A stretch of DNA of 64,000 nt from Phycisphaerae bacterium (GCA_035275405.1 DATEMU010000002.1:1-64000), one strand, 5' to 3'; counted from the stretch's first letter, positions 47,492-57,299 are shown. The notes: generated from the sequence alone by a model not told the origin. Program-made: numbers and translations.

Positions 47492-49876
47492 CTATTGCTC
47501 GCTCCGCACGGGAATCACGAATCGATAGATTGTATGCGATTTATTCGGCTTGAGCGGCCGCCCGCCGACTTCCAGCGTCGCCGCAGGAGGCTCGTTGGCA
47601 TGGCCGATCAGGATCGCCGTTTCCTTGCCCAGTCGGTGCGTACACGACAGCGAGCGACCGTGCGAACGCCGAAAGCTCGGGCGATTCTTCTCCTCCTTCG
47701 GCATCAGATCGTACAACGACAGCAGGAACATCGCCGGATACTCCTGATCGCCGGTCAGTTTGAGCTGGCTGGTCTGAAAATCGGACATGGCCAGCGGGCG
47801 TAACTCCCGCGCGAAGTTCTCAATCTCCCTGTCCAGCATCGGTAGCTGCTTGATCCGCACCAAAGGCGCATCGGCCGGGGCCCGCGAGTCAGTTTCATAG
47901 TAAAGTCGCCGCCGCAGCTCCTGCTCATCCAGTTGCGATCCCGGCCCGTCCTTGGGGATGTCGCCCAGCTTGAAACAGCGCGTCAGCGGCGTCGGCCGCT
48001 CGCCGGCCACTTCTTCGCTCGTTTCCAGAAGGTAACAATCGTGCAAATCGACGCCGAGGTTGTTGCGAATAAAGCTCCCGTCGCCGAATTCGTAGCGAAA
48101 AGCCTCTTTCTCCGTCGTCTTTTTCAAAACCAGCTTCGCTTCCAGCACCCCGCCGAGCGGGCCATGCCACGAGCCCTGCAATTCCTTCAACGTCGCCCGG
48201 ACCGGCACGCGCCGCAGCGCCGCCCCGGCCCGTTCGCTCTCATACGCCGCGGCGGCGGTGAACTTCGAATCCGCCATCGTCATGTCATACGCGGTCCCCG
48301 CGGGCATGGGTCGCAGCGGCCCCGCCTGCTCCGCCGCCATCTCCGGATCGCCCACCGGCAGGCGCAGATCGAGCCGTGTATGGTTGGGCGTCTTGATACC
48401 GAAGAGACACGACGCATAACCGTAATCCACCCCCGCCTGCGCATCGACGATCGTCGTCTGCCAGAGCTTTTTTTGCACGCCGCGCAGAAGACCGACCATC
48501 CCCGTCCCGACAATGCTTGCCGCGAGGCTGGCCGCCCCAAACGCGCTCCAGCAATGATGCTCCCACGAGCGCCGCTTCAAGTACCAGTAGCTTCCCGTCG
48601 TCGCCAGGAACGTGTAGGCGATCGCGAACAAGATCGCGAGAATCAAGAACCGCGTCCCCACCGATTCAAACGCGATCGACGTCCGCAGATACTGAAAGAG
48701 ATCCGGCGCCGCCAGGAGCATCGGGTTCATCGCCTCCTCGCGCACCGCGGGCAGCGCCAGGAGCCGCCGGGCGACGATCTTTTCGCAGGCGATGTCCACG
48801 AACGGATCATCCTCTTTTCGCGGCGACGACGAAGCATCGCCCTGTCCCTCCGGCGCGGCGGCCTTCTTCGGCGGCGGGAGAAGCTGCCGCAGCGACGCCC
48901 CGACGAACACCACCACGCCGCGCCCCAGCAGCCGCCGATAGCAGATTTGCGTGTTCGGGCAGTCCGCCGGCATCGGCAGCGCGTCGGGCAGCGGGTTCAT
49001 CTTGCAGCGCGTGATCGGATGCTTGGAGTACCACAGCGCCAGACGGCTCTCGTAGTCGTTGTTTTCGACGAGGTCCAGAAACTCCTGCGCCTCCTTTGTC
49101 TGGCTGACGCCGCGAAGCGTCACCGGCAGCGCCGCCGCCAGCGGCGACTGCGCCAGCGCCTGCCAGTTCTTTCCCGCCGTGATGAGCAGCCGGCCGCCCG
49201 CCTTGACCCAGCCGACCAGCGCCTCGATCTGCTGCTGCGAAAGCTCCGACGGGTCCGCGTCGTCCCAGACGATCGCGTCCACCGGCTCCAGTCCCTGCCA
49301 CATCGACGGCAATTCGCGCGGCGACAGGCCGCGAACCTGCCGCGCGTTGATCCGATCGCGCTCCCCGGCCGCGTCCATGTCCAGCGCCGCCACGTGCGGC
49401 AACCGCCGCGGATTTGTCAGGTCGATGATGAGCAGATCGTCCTGCCGCGCCTCGCTGACCGGCGGGGCCGTCAGTTCCGTCACCGTCTCGCCGGCGTCGG
49501 TCACCAGATCGACGATGGCGCCCTGCGCATCGTGCAGGCTCACGCGGAGATTTCCCCCGACGGCCTCGTGGGGCACGAAATAGATCTGATACGGCCGCCA
49601 CTCTTCGTTCGGCGCCAGCGCGACCGGCAGCACCGACGTCACCACGTCGCCGTCCCGGTCAAGTTGATTGAGTCGAAGCTGACCGTCGAACGGCGCCGCC
49701 CCGCGAAAGCGCAGCGACACCTCGACAAAGGACCAGTTGCCGCTGCGGACGATCGGGTCCGCCCCGGCGAAAAGCCCCGCGCGGTCAATCCGTGCGGAGA
49801 CCTGCCCGAAGGCGGCGGGACTCCCGCTGCAAAGGATCAGCGCCGAAAGGACGCAGGTATGGCATCGAGGATTCAC
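47492..49876 (-). CDS. Membrane protein with GATase-like domain, ABC operon
   Basis: 794 residues. Signal peptide ends AAFGQ. A first beta-rich domain (to about 150) is followed by a GATase/DUF4350-like segment (VDAIVWDDADPSELS, WVKAGGRLLITAG). Two or three transmembrane helices lie near the middle (TRFLILAILFAIAYTFL, SIVGTGMVGLLRG), then a large soluble C-terminal part. Reminiscent of GldG-like components, but no direct match is claimed. One base separates it from the ATPase gene. Confidence 0.7.
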   Translation of the reverse strand: MNPRCHTCVLSALILCSGSPAAFGQVSARIDRAGLFAGADPIVRSGNWSFVEVSLRFRGAAPFDGQLRLNQLDRDGDVVTSVLPVALAPNEEWRPYQIYFVPHEAVGGNLRVSLHDAQGAIVDLVTDAGETVTELTAPPVSEARQDDLLIIDLTNPRRLPHVAALDMDAAGERDRINARQVRGLSPRELPSMWQGLEPVDAIVWDDADPSELSQQQIEALVGWVKAGGRLLITAGKNWQALAQSPLAAALPVTLRGVSQTKEAQEFLDLVENNDYESRLALWYSKHPITRCKMNPLPDALPMPADCPNTQICYRRLLGRGVVVFVGASLRQLLPPPKKAAAPEGQGDASSSPRKEDDPFVDIACEKIVARRLLALPAVREEAMNPMLLAAPDLFQYLRTSIAFESVGTRFLILAILFAIAYTFLATTGSYWYLKRRSWEHHCWSAFGAASLAASIVGTGMVGLLRGVQKKLWQTTIVDAQAGVDYGYASCLFGIKTPNHTRLDLRLPVGDPEMAAEQAGPLRPMPAGTAYDMTMADSKFTAAAAYESERAGAALRRVPVRATLKELQGSWHGPLGGVLEAKLVLKKTTEKEAFRYEFGDGSFIRNNLGVDLHDCYLLETSEEVAGERPTPLTRCFKLGDIPKDGPGSQLDEQELRRRLYYETDSRAPADAPLVRIKQLPMLDREIENFARELRPLAMSDFQTSQLKLTGDQEYPAMFLLSLYDLMPKEEKNRPSFRRSHGRSLSCTHRLGKETAILIGHANEPPAATLEVGGRPLKPNKSHTIYRFVIPVRSEQ

Positions 49877-49945
49877 GGGTCGGTTGATGCTCCTCGAAGG
49901 ATTGTACGGATCATCGCTGGCCCGGGTCGTCCCGGCCCGCCGGGA

Positions 49946-50236
49946 TTACGGCTTTTCATCGCACCGGCAGACCATCTGCCCGCAGCCCGGACACCCCTCC
50001 GTGTATTTCCTCATCGCCGCCGCCAGGTCGATCCCCTCGACGTTGGCCAGCGTCACCAGCCACGCCACCACGTCGGCGAACTCGCCCTCTTTTTCCTCCT
50101 GCGTGCCCTCGCGAATGGCGGTCGCCAGCTCCCCGACCTCCTCCATCAGCCAGAGAAACGTCCCCGCCGACCCCCGCTTGCGGTCCTTGGCGGAGTACAT
50201 CGTCTCGATCAGTTCTTGTAACCCTTTGAGGTCCAT
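49946..50236 (-). CDS. MazG-like nucleotide pyrophosphohydrolase with Cys tail
   Basis: 96 residues. LMEEVGELATAI (EExxE) and EFADVVAWLVTLAN supply the metal-binding acids of the MazG fold, which hydrolyses NTPs to NMP and PPi. The C terminus adds CPGCGQMVCRC, a likely zinc site not found in the basic family. Lies upstream of the ABC operon. Confidence 0.8.
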   Translation of the reverse strand: MDLKGLQELIETMYSAKDRKRGSAGTFLWLMEEVGELATAIREGTQEEKEGEFADVVAWLVTLANVEGIDLAAAMRKYTEGCPGCGQMVCRCDEKP

Positions 50237-50407
50237 GCGGTGGCGGCCCTATGTGGCGATCCAGCTTGCCCCATCTACAAAACACTTGGCGGCCACCAAT
50301 ATAGCGGAAGCGTGATAAACGAGCCAACGCCCAGCCCCGGCTTGCCGTTTGGCAGATGCCGCGCCTATCGCCCGCTGGCCCACGATCCCAACCTCAAATA
50401 GTCGATT

Positions 50408-51301
50408 TTGGACTATCCCGCCTCTAATCCTACGCTCTCCCCAGATGTCTCAGTCGAGATTGGGCTCGACGGCAAGATTTCGGGAATCAATAATGGCAGC
50501 GTGCCGCGCTATCGCGAGATAATCTCGTATCCTGAAATGCTCAAGCGAGAAGGAATCTCGCTACAGCGTGGAATGAACTTTCGTGTGCGCAGCGGTGCAG
50601 CAGGGTATTCGATTTTATTGATGAGCGTTCGCAGAGGAGCGCCCTATCAAGATCAGTGGCATGATAGCGGGCCCCATGCAGGGATGCTGGAGTACGAAGG
50701 ACACGATGCGCGCCGCTTTCGCGATTCCAACGTCAATCCAAAGTCAGTGGATCAGCCCATGAAACTTCCCAGCGGGCTACTCACCGAAAATGGCAGGTTT
50801 TTTCAAGCAGCGATAGATGCGAAGTCCGGTGCCGCCAACCCAGAGATTGTGCAGGTCTATGAAAAAATCGCCCCGGGAATCTGGTGCGACCGTGGTCGGT
50901 ACCTTCTCGTCGACGCCGAAATCAAGAGCATTCCCGTTGAACGCCAAGAAACGCAAACGAGAAAGGTGTTTCGATTCTACCTTCGGCCGACGGCGACCCC
51001 CGATGCGAAGACTCGGGAGGATCAGCGCGAGCTGTCGATTTCGCGACAAATTCCAACCCACGTTAAGGTCGCTGTATGGAAGAGAGACCAGGGCCGATGT
51101 GTGACGTGCGGGGCGACCGACCATCTACATTTTGACCACGACGTGCCCTTCAGCAGAGGCGGATCGAGCATCACCGCGGAAAATGTCAAGCTACTTTGTG
51201 CCAGGCATAACCTTGAGAAATCCGACAAGATTATTTCATTAGGCCCATTGCTTGGGCCGCTCGTCGCCACGGCGGTTGCCTCGATGTTGCGCGGCGCTTG
51301 A
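50408..51301 (+). CDS. HNH endonuclease with SRA-like N-terminal domain
   Basis: 297 residues from a TTG start; no ATG or Shine-Dalgarno sequence, so the start is uncertain. The C-terminal 90 residues are an HNH nuclease: VTCGATDHLHFDHDVPFSRGG...LLCARHN, with two Cys pairs. The N-terminal part reads LEYEGHDARR, VDQP...NGRFFQAA and VQVYEKIAPGIWCDRGRY, matching the layout of SRA (YDG) domains that bind 5-methylcytosine. So a modification-dependent restriction enzyme is likely, but not proven. Confidence 0.7.
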   Translation: MDYPASNPTLSPDVSVEIGLDGKISGINNGSVPRYREIISYPEMLKREGISLQRGMNFRVRSGAAGYSILLMSVRRGAPYQDQWHDSGPHAGMLEYEGHDARRFRDSNVNPKSVDQPMKLPSGLLTENGRFFQAAIDAKSGAANPEIVQVYEKIAPGIWCDRGRYLLVDAEIKSIPVERQETQTRKVFRFYLRPTATPDAKTREDQRELSISRQIPTHVKVAVWKRDQGRCVTCGATDHLHFDHDVPFSRGGSSITAENVKLLCARHNLEKSDKIISLGPLLGPLVATAVASMLRGA

Positions 51302-51402
51302 AGTGTCGGGTCATCAGCCGCCTTGACGCAAAGAATTTCAGGTTAACAGATCACGGGTATTTCATACTACGAAGAAAGAAACGAAAACCAATTGGAGTCG
51401 CC

Positions 51403-51651
51403 ATGTATCCACTGACGGCTGCCGAACACCTCGATCATCTCATCGATGAATACCGGACGCTGGCCGGCGAACTTAAGGATCGAGGTTACGCGCTCGCGCT
51501 GCAGCGAAAACTCGTCAAAGATGCGGAATGGACCGAACGCGGTTCGGAAGCAGTTGTTTTTCTTGCTCGGTATTACGGCAGCTTTGTCCTATCTAACGCG
51601 CTGGCGCTCGCCGAGGTGCTTGAAATCGAAGATGGTGAATGCGGTATCTGA
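51403..51651 (+). CDS. Hypothetical small helical protein
   Basis: 82 residues. Start at 51403 chosen for GGAG at 51392 and good spacing; the frame extends upstream to overlap the nuclease gene. Mostly helical, with no known motif. Between an HNH nuclease and a transposase, so perhaps part of a small defence or mobile cluster. Confidence 0.5.
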   Translation: MYPLTAAEHLDHLIDEYRTLAGELKDRGYALALQRKLVKDAEWTERGSEAVVFLARYYGSFVLSNALALAEVLEIEDGECGI

Positions 51652-51693
51652 GGCCGTTATCACCATATCGCGTAAGTCGTATCGGCGGATTTT

Positions 51694-52410
51694 CGCCCCG
51701 GCGGGGCGGCGGACTGTAGCCACGGGTGAAGGTCGCCATTGCGACCGAAACCCGTGGACAACGGATCCGTTAGAGTTAATCCGCCCCAATGGGGCGGAGG
51801 AATCTTTCGAAGCGTCGAAGGAGGCATCATGCCCGGCACCTACTCGCAAATCCTGTTACACACGGTCGTCTCTACGAAGCACCGCAAGCCTTGGATCTCG
51901 CCTGATTTGCAAGAACGCCTTTACGCATACATGGGCGGCATTATCCGAGCCGAAAAGGGAGTGTTGTATCAAATCGGCGGCATTGAGGACCACGTTCATC
52001 TTTACTTTCGCTGGCGGCCCGATGGCAGCGTATCCGACTTGATGCGCACGCTCAAAGCGCGATCATCAAAATGGGTGCATGACAGTTTTGCCAGCCTCGC
52101 CGGATTCAGTTGGCAGGAAGGATACTCGGTCTTCTCGGTCAGCAAGTCTCAAGAGCAGGCCGTCAAGACGTACATCTCCGGGCAAGTAGAGCATCACCGG
52201 CGCGAAGATTATCCATCCGAACTCTTCCGGCTCCTCCGCGCGCACGAAGTCGACTTTGACGAACGTTTCGTCCTCGACTGAGCAAGCTGCGTAACAAGAA
52301 GAGCCCTCCGCCCCTTCGGGGCGGGTCCATAGAAAATAACATTCGTTTCCACGGGTTGCGGTCCGCAACGACCTCCACCCGTGGCTACATCCCTGCCCCC
52401 AATTGGGGGC
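51694..52410 (+). mobile_element. REP-associated transposase element with symmetric hairpins
   Basis: The transposase gene is framed by mirror-ordered palindromes. Left: CGCCCC-GGC-GGGGCG (51694-51708), a long palindrome CCACGGGT...ACCCGTGG (51720-51757), CCGCCCC-AAT-GGGGCGG (51781-51797). Right: CCGCCCC-TTC-GGGGCGG (52308-52324), CCACGGGT...ACCCGTGG (52349-52384), GCCCCC-AATT-GGGGGC (52395-52410). The long palindromes are near-inverted copies of each other. Confidence 0.7.
51829..52281 (+). CDS. Y1 HUH transposase (RAYT / IS200-IS605 TnpA_REP family)
   Basis: 150 residues behind AAGGAGG. HVHLY is the HUH metal motif; WQEGYSVFSVS holds the catalytic Tyr. VSTKHRKPWISPDLQERLYAYMGGI is the family N terminus. 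Such enzymes move or domesticate REP hairpins by single-strand cleavage. The hairpins around it fit the RAYT class rather than a classic IS with tnpB. Confidence 0.88.
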   Translation: MPGTYSQILLHTVVSTKHRKPWISPDLQERLYAYMGGIIRAEKGVLYQIGGIEDHVHLYFRWRPDGSVSDLMRTLKARSSKWVHDSFASLAGFSWQEGYSVFSVSKSQEQAVKTYISGQVEHHRREDYPSELFRLLRAHEVDFDERFVLD

Positions 52411-52478
52411 TGACGACCGCGTGATCCTCGTTACCCCCGCCCCCCCGGTCGCGATCCTCTACACGCCCCGAAGTCGGG

Positions 52479-55364
52479 CTACTCCCGCCCCTCGGAGACC
52501 GGCCCTTCCCCGCGCAGCGCCCGTATCTTCCCCGCCATCTCCTCGGCCTTCTTGGAGTCCCCCAGCCCCTCAAACGCCCGCCGCAGCCCCTCGAAACCCT
52601 CCACCTCGTCCGGCTTCAGCCCCGTCAGCACCTCGAACTCCCGCCGCGCCCCGGCGTAGTCCTTAAGGCCCATCAGCAATTCGCCCAGCCGCGCATGGGC
52701 GATCGCGTCATACGGATCCACCTCAATCGCCCGCCGATACCACCGCGCCGCCGCCTCGGACTGCCCCTCCTCCGCGTAAATCGCCGCGATCTGCCGGAAG
52801 ACCGGCGCCTCGCCCTCCGACAGCCGCCCGAGCTGCTCCAGTTGCTTCAGCGCGTCGCCGCGCCGCTCCTGCACGAAATACAGACCGGCCAGATAGCGAT
52901 AGCCGTCCGGATCGTCCGGGTAGCGCCGCTGATAATCGGTGAAGACTTCAATGGCCTTTTGGTAATCGCCCAGCGCCTGTTTCACGATCCCCATATACAG
53001 CGTCGCCGGCGGGTGCTTCGGATCCAGCTTGAGCAGCCGCCGAAGGTACGGCTCGGCCCGGTGCGCGCACTCCCGCCGGTCATCCTTATCCTTGGCGCCA
53101 AGAAGCTGGCGGATCGGCTGGGACGCAAGCACCTCCAGCGCCCGCATCTCGTCCTTGTTCAACTCCAGCGCCCGCGACGCCGTCTGGCGCGCCGCCTCGC
53201 CTTCGCCCTCCCGCAATTGCGCCATCGCCAGACGCGCGAGCAGCGCCGGATCGTCCGGATTCTCGTCCACCAGCGCCTGAACGTCCTTCGTTTCCTCCTG
53301 CGGTGTATGGTGCAGCTTCCACTCCGCCGCCTGCTTCTTCGCCCAGTTGCGAAAATCGCTGTTGAATTGCTCCGTGCTGATCCCCAGGACATCCTTGAAC
53401 GCCGTCGGCTGATCCTTCCCCTCGCGAAACGCCGTGAGCAGCTTCGGCACGACGCCGTACCCGAACCGCTCGATCGCGAACTGCATCATCCATTCGCTCT
53501 GCGCGTAAGCCAGGCTCCGATCGCCCGGTCGCTTCGGACGCATGAACCCCCAGTCGATCGATTCCAGCGTAAACAGCCGGTCTTCCTGCACGGCATCATT
53601 CAACATCTGTTTCGCGCGCCACGACTGCGCCAGCGGCTCCTCGTGGACCGCCAGACCCTCCGTCATCCAGTGCGGGATGCGGTTCTCCGTCGCCGCGAGC
53701 GTGACCGTGTGTGTGAACTCGTGTCGCAGGACGGTCGCCCAGTTGAACGGCCCGAACGGCGGCCCCCCGCGCGGCGCCTGCATCGCGATCACCCGCCCGC
53801 AACAGGCCCCGACGGTCGCAATGAACGGTCGCCCAGTAATCCGCACCGAGAAGCCCAAGTGGTCGGGAAAGACTTCGATGATGGTCCGCTTCTCCGGCGT
53901 CATCCCGAAATTTTCGCAGATCTCGGGATGAAATGCCTCCAGCGTCTCCGCCAGATACGGTGCAAACGCGGCATCGTGCGCCGCGTCATATTTGATGATG
54001 AAATTCTTCGTCTCCAGCCGCGCGAAATGATCAAGATTGTCCAACAGGCCCAACACGTTGTGCGTGTGCGTGTCGAAACTGTCCAGGGCGAACGATTCCT
54101 CCAGCGCCTGCCGGGCCAGGTGCTCCTCGCCCGTCTCCATGTAAAGCTGACCCAGCGCCGTCCGCGGCTCGACCCAGTACGGCGCGAACTCAATGGCCTT
54201 CTTGAAGTGTTCCTCCGCCCCGGTGAACTGCCGCCCCGCCGAGAGCCACGTCCCGAGCGTGAAGTGCAGGATGGCCGATTTCGGGCAGATCTTTTCCACT
54301 CTCTCCACGGCCTGCCGCGAACCGGTCTTGTCCCCGGCGCGAAGCCGCGCCGCCGCCAGGAGCGAGAGCGCCTCGATCGAGTTCGGGTTCGTCTGGAGCG
54401 CCTCCTCCGCAACGGCCGCCGCCTCCTGGTAACGCCGCTCGGTCATCCGCGTCGCCCCGAGCAGCAGCCGCGCAGAGACGCTCGCCGGATTTGCCGCCAG
54501 CGCCGCCGCCGCATGCTTTTCCGCCGCGTCGAATTCCCAATCCTCCAGCGCCACCCACCCCAGGCCGACGCTCGCCTCCGCCGCCTTCGGATTCTGCGCG
54601 AGCACCCCCTCGAAATCCGTCCGCGCCTCCCGCAGGTTGTGCTTCGTGAGCAGCAATTCCCCCGCCGCCAGCCGCGCCGGCCAGTACGCCGCATCCACGA
54701 ACTCGAACGCCTCCTGATACACCTCCGTCAAAACGTGCTGCGTCCGCTGAACCATGTCCTTGTGCTTCGTCAGTGTCGAGTAGCGCAAAAATCCCTGGCC
54801 GAGGTACGTCAGTTCCTCTGCGCTCGTTGGCAACTCCGGCCCCGTCATGATCTTCTCGAATGGCAGATAAGTAGAGATCGCTCCCACAAACTCGCCGTGC
54901 GTTTCGTACAGCTGGCCGAGCTGAAATCTCGCCCGCAAATGGCGATCATTCTGAATGAGCGATTGCCGATTGTGCCAGATTGCCTCGTTACGCTTCCCGA
55001 CGGCCGCATACAGTGCCGCCAGCGCCGCGTGCCAATCCGCCGACGCCTCGCCTTTCTCCCGCACGCTCTGCAGCCTCTCTATCCCTTTCAGGTAATCCCC
55101 GACTTGAAAATCCACGTCGCTCCGGGCGATCGCCGCCGACAGCGCCAGGGCCGGTCTGGCGGCCAGCTCTTCGTAAATGCGCACTGCTTCCGCATAGTCC
55201 CCGGCCAACGCCCGCTCGCGGGCGGCGCGCAGCGTAACGGCAGGTTTCGTCGTCGGACCGCCCTCCACGGATACGACGATCGAACCCAATAGAGCAAGGA
55301 GAATCAACAGACGAGATGGCGCGCTCACGACCCAAGTATACGACCTCCTCTTAAAGACGGTCAA
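52479..55364 (-). CDS. TPR protein with Peptidase MA-like metallopeptidase domain
   Basis: 961 residues. A hydrophobic N-terminal signal segment is followed by about ten TPR units. At 548-552 there is HEFTH, and MTEGLAVHEE lies 20 residues later, giving a third metal ligand: a gluzincin of the Peptidase MA group. More TPR units follow to the end (about 690-960). Secreted or periplasmic assembly or proteolytic role is inferred. Confidence 0.8.
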   Translation of the reverse strand: MTVFKRRSYTWVVSAPSRLLILLALLGSIVVSVEGGPTTKPAVTLRAARERALAGDYAEAVRIYEELAARPALALSAAIARSDVDFQVGDYLKGIERLQSVREKGEASADWHAALAALYAAVGKRNEAIWHNRQSLIQNDRHLRARFQLGQLYETHGEFVGAISTYLPFEKIMTGPELPTSAEELTYLGQGFLRYSTLTKHKDMVQRTQHVLTEVYQEAFEFVDAAYWPARLAAGELLLTKHNLREARTDFEGVLAQNPKAAEASVGLGWVALEDWEFDAAEKHAAAALAANPASVSARLLLGATRMTERRYQEAAAVAEEALQTNPNSIEALSLLAAARLRAGDKTGSRQAVERVEKICPKSAILHFTLGTWLSAGRQFTGAEEHFKKAIEFAPYWVEPRTALGQLYMETGEEHLARQALEESFALDSFDTHTHNVLGLLDNLDHFARLETKNFIIKYDAAHDAAFAPYLAETLEAFHPEICENFGMTPEKRTIIEVFPDHLGFSVRITGRPFIATVGACCGRVIAMQAPRGGPPFGPFNWATVLRHEFTHTVTLAATENRIPHWMTEGLAVHEEPLAQSWRAKQMLNDAVQEDRLFTLESIDWGFMRPKRPGDRSLAYAQSEWMMQFAIERFGYGVVPKLLTAFREGKDQPTAFKDVLGISTEQFNSDFRNWAKKQAAEWKLHHTPQEETKDVQALVDENPDDPALLARLAMAQLREGEGEAARQTASRALELNKDEMRALEVLASQPIRQLLGAKDKDDRRECAHRAEPYLRRLLKLDPKHPPATLYMGIVKQALGDYQKAIEVFTDYQRRYPDDPDGYRYLAGLYFVQERRGDALKQLEQLGRLSEGEAPVFRQIAAIYAEEGQSEAAARWYRRAIEVDPYDAIAHARLGELLMGLKDYAGARREFEVLTGLKPDEVEGFEGLRRAFEGLGDSKKAEEMAGKIRALRGEGPVSEGRE

Positions 55365-55392
55365 ACAAAGGATCCCCGCAGGGGCGGCTCGA

Positions 55393-55854
55393 TCACTCCC
55401 CGAACGCGGCGTGCGCCTCCCGACCGTATTCGTGGAGCAGGGCGTAGTGCAGGATCGCCGTGGCGCCGTTGATCCCCAGCGCCGCGAACGCCGCCACCAG
55501 ATGTGCCGTCGGACCGACGACGATGCCGATGCCCGCGCCGAGTCCGACCGTCAGTAGTATCGATCCAATGCCCGCCAGGCTCAGCCGCAAAGCGCGGGAC
55601 TTGTACGCCAACATTCGCTCGTGAAACTCCGCCGTAACGTCCCCGGCGAGCGCCGACTGGCGGACAACCTTCTCCTGCACAACGAAGTACATGAAGACCA
55701 CCACCTGCACGAAGCACCCAAAGAAAGCCGCGAGCAGCCCCAGCAGAAAGTGTCGCGCAAACCCCTCCGCCCCCTCCACCGCCAGGCCCATGACCGCGGT
55801 TAGACTCATCAGGAGAAGATTGCAGGCCGTTAGTAATACAAAGCTGGCTTTCAT
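55393..55854 (-). CDS. Hypothetical membrane protein
   Basis: 153 residues with four hydrophobic segments (about 1-25, 35-60, 92-115, 118-140). No family recognised. Ends 29 bp from the TPR-peptidase gene and is transcribed in the same direction. Its start region lies opposite the metK upstream region. Confidence 0.6.
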   Translation of the reverse strand: MKASFVLLTACNLLLMSLTAVMGLAVEGAEGFARHFLLGLLAAFFGCFVQVVVFMYFVVQEKVVRQSALAGDVTAEFHERMLAYKSRALRLSLAGIGSILLTVGLGAGIGIVVGPTAHLVAAFAALGINGATAILHYALLHEYGREAHAAFGE

Positions 55855-56051
55855 GAATCGTCAGAACGCTAACGTCGATACCGAGCGCCGGACAGTTCCC
55901 TTCGAACAAGCTTGCCGTCGGGCCGATCCTCAACGGCGAGCAGACTCCCTCAAACCAGCGCTTGCCTCCGCAAGGAGGGGCCTTTATAGTACAGGGCTCG
56001 GCCGGAGCGAGTGGCGATTTACAGGGGCGGAGCCTTCAGCGAGGATCAGTC

Positions 56052-57299
56052 GTGAGCAATAACGGCAGCAACGGAGCGGTTCGCAAGGGACATCATTACT
56101 TCACCTCCGAGTCGGTCAGCATGGGCCACCCCGACAAGGTCGCCGACCAGATCTCGGACACCGTGCTCGATGCCCTCATTGCCAAGGACCCCAACGCCCG
56201 CGTCGCCTGCGAGACGCTCGTGACCACCGGTCTCGTCGTCGTCGCCGGCGAAGTCACCGTTCATAACGAAGCCGCCAAGCTCGCCCTCAACAACATAGAA
56301 GAAGACGTCCGCAAGACGATCGCCGACATCGGCTATACCGATCCCGCCTGCCAGTTCGATCACAAGAGCTGCGCCGTCATCCGCACCATCCACAGCCAGT
56401 CCGCCGACATCTCCCAGGGTGTCACTGCTTCCAAAAAGAAAAAGCAGGGGGCCGGCGATCAGGGCCTCATGTTCGGCTTCGCCTGCCGCGAGACCAAGGC
56501 CCTTATGCCCCTGCCGATCCACCTGTCGCACCGGCTCGTCGAGAAGCTTGCCGAAGTGCGGCGGAAGGGCGTCATCCCCTGGCTCCGTCCCGACAGCAAG
56601 AGCCAGGTCACCATCGAATACGAGGGCAGCAAACCGATCCGGCTCGATACCATCGTCATCTCCACCCAGCACGAAGAGCGCCCCGAACTGCTCGACCGCC
56701 ACGGCAATGTCAACGAAAAGTTCAAGCGCACCATCATCGAAAAAGTCATCAAACCGGTTTGTCTGAAGGAATGCCCCCGGCTCTGGACCAACCGCATCAA
56801 GTTCCACATCAACCCCACCGGTCGCTTCGTCATCGGCGGCCCGCACGGCGACACCGGTCTGACCGGCCGCAAGATCATCGTCGATAGCTACGGCGGCCGC
56901 GGGGCGCATGGGGGCGGCGCCTTCTCCGGCAAGGACCCGTCCAAGGTCGATCGCTCGGCGACCTACATGGCCCGCCACATCGCCAAGAACGTCGTCGCGG
57001 CCGGTCTCGCGGACATCTGCGAAGTCCAGCTCGCCTACGCCATCGGCGTCCCGGAGCCGCTTAGCGTCCTCATCGACACCGAAGGCACCGCCAAGATCCC
57101 TGAAAGCAAGATCGAAAAGCTCGTCCGCGACCAGTTCGACCTCACCCCCGGCGGCATCGTCCAATATCTCAAGCTGAAGCGGCCCATTTACCGCGAAACC
57201 GCCGCCCACGGCCACTTCGGCCGCTCCGGCGCCGGCTTCACCTGGGAACGGACCAACGCCGCCTCCGCCCTCCGCAAGGCCGCCAGTCGCTGGCTCTAA
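56052..57299 (+). CDS. metK: S-adenosylmethionine synthase
   Basis: 415 residues from GTG 56052, preceded by GAGG. Visible motifs: [29 protein letters not shown], and [22 protein letters not shown]. Makes SAM from methionine and ATP. The second motif residue is Met rather than the usual Glu (SVSEGHPDK). The upstream region 55855-56051 has a TATAGT box but no SAM riboswitch that I can recognise. An in-frame stretch without stops extends upstream to 55962, so a longer N terminus cannot be excluded. Confidence 0.93.
   Translation: MSNNGSNGAVRKGHHYFTSESVSMGHPDKVADQISDTVLDALIAKDPNARVACETLVTTGLVVVAGEVTVHNEAAKLALNNIEEDVRKTIADIGYTDPACQFDHKSCAVIRTIHSQSADISQGVTASKKKKQGAGDQGLMFGFACRETKALMPLPIHLSHRLVEKLAEVRRKGVIPWLRPDSKSQVTIEYEGSKPIRLDTIVISTQHEERPELLDRHGNVNEKFKRTIIEKVIKPVCLKECPRLWTNRIKFHINPTGRFVIGGPHGDTGLTGRKIIVDSYGGRGAHGGGAFSGKDPSKVDRSATYMARHIAKNVVAAGLADICEVQLAYAIGVPEPLSVLIDTEGTAKIPESKIEKLVRDQFDLTPGGIVQYLKLKRPIYRETAAHGHFGRSGAGFTWERTNAASALRKAASRWL

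Noticed and set aside
52695..55292. An 865-codon + strand frame opposite the TPR-metallopeptidase
   Set aside because: Extremely Arg-rich, no domain; the minus frame has TPR and HEFTH.
55855..56051. Possible SAM riboswitch before metK
   Set aside because: No SAM-I to SAM-VI core recognised by eye; only a short TATAGT box and GC-rich stem fragments. A covariance-model search would decide.
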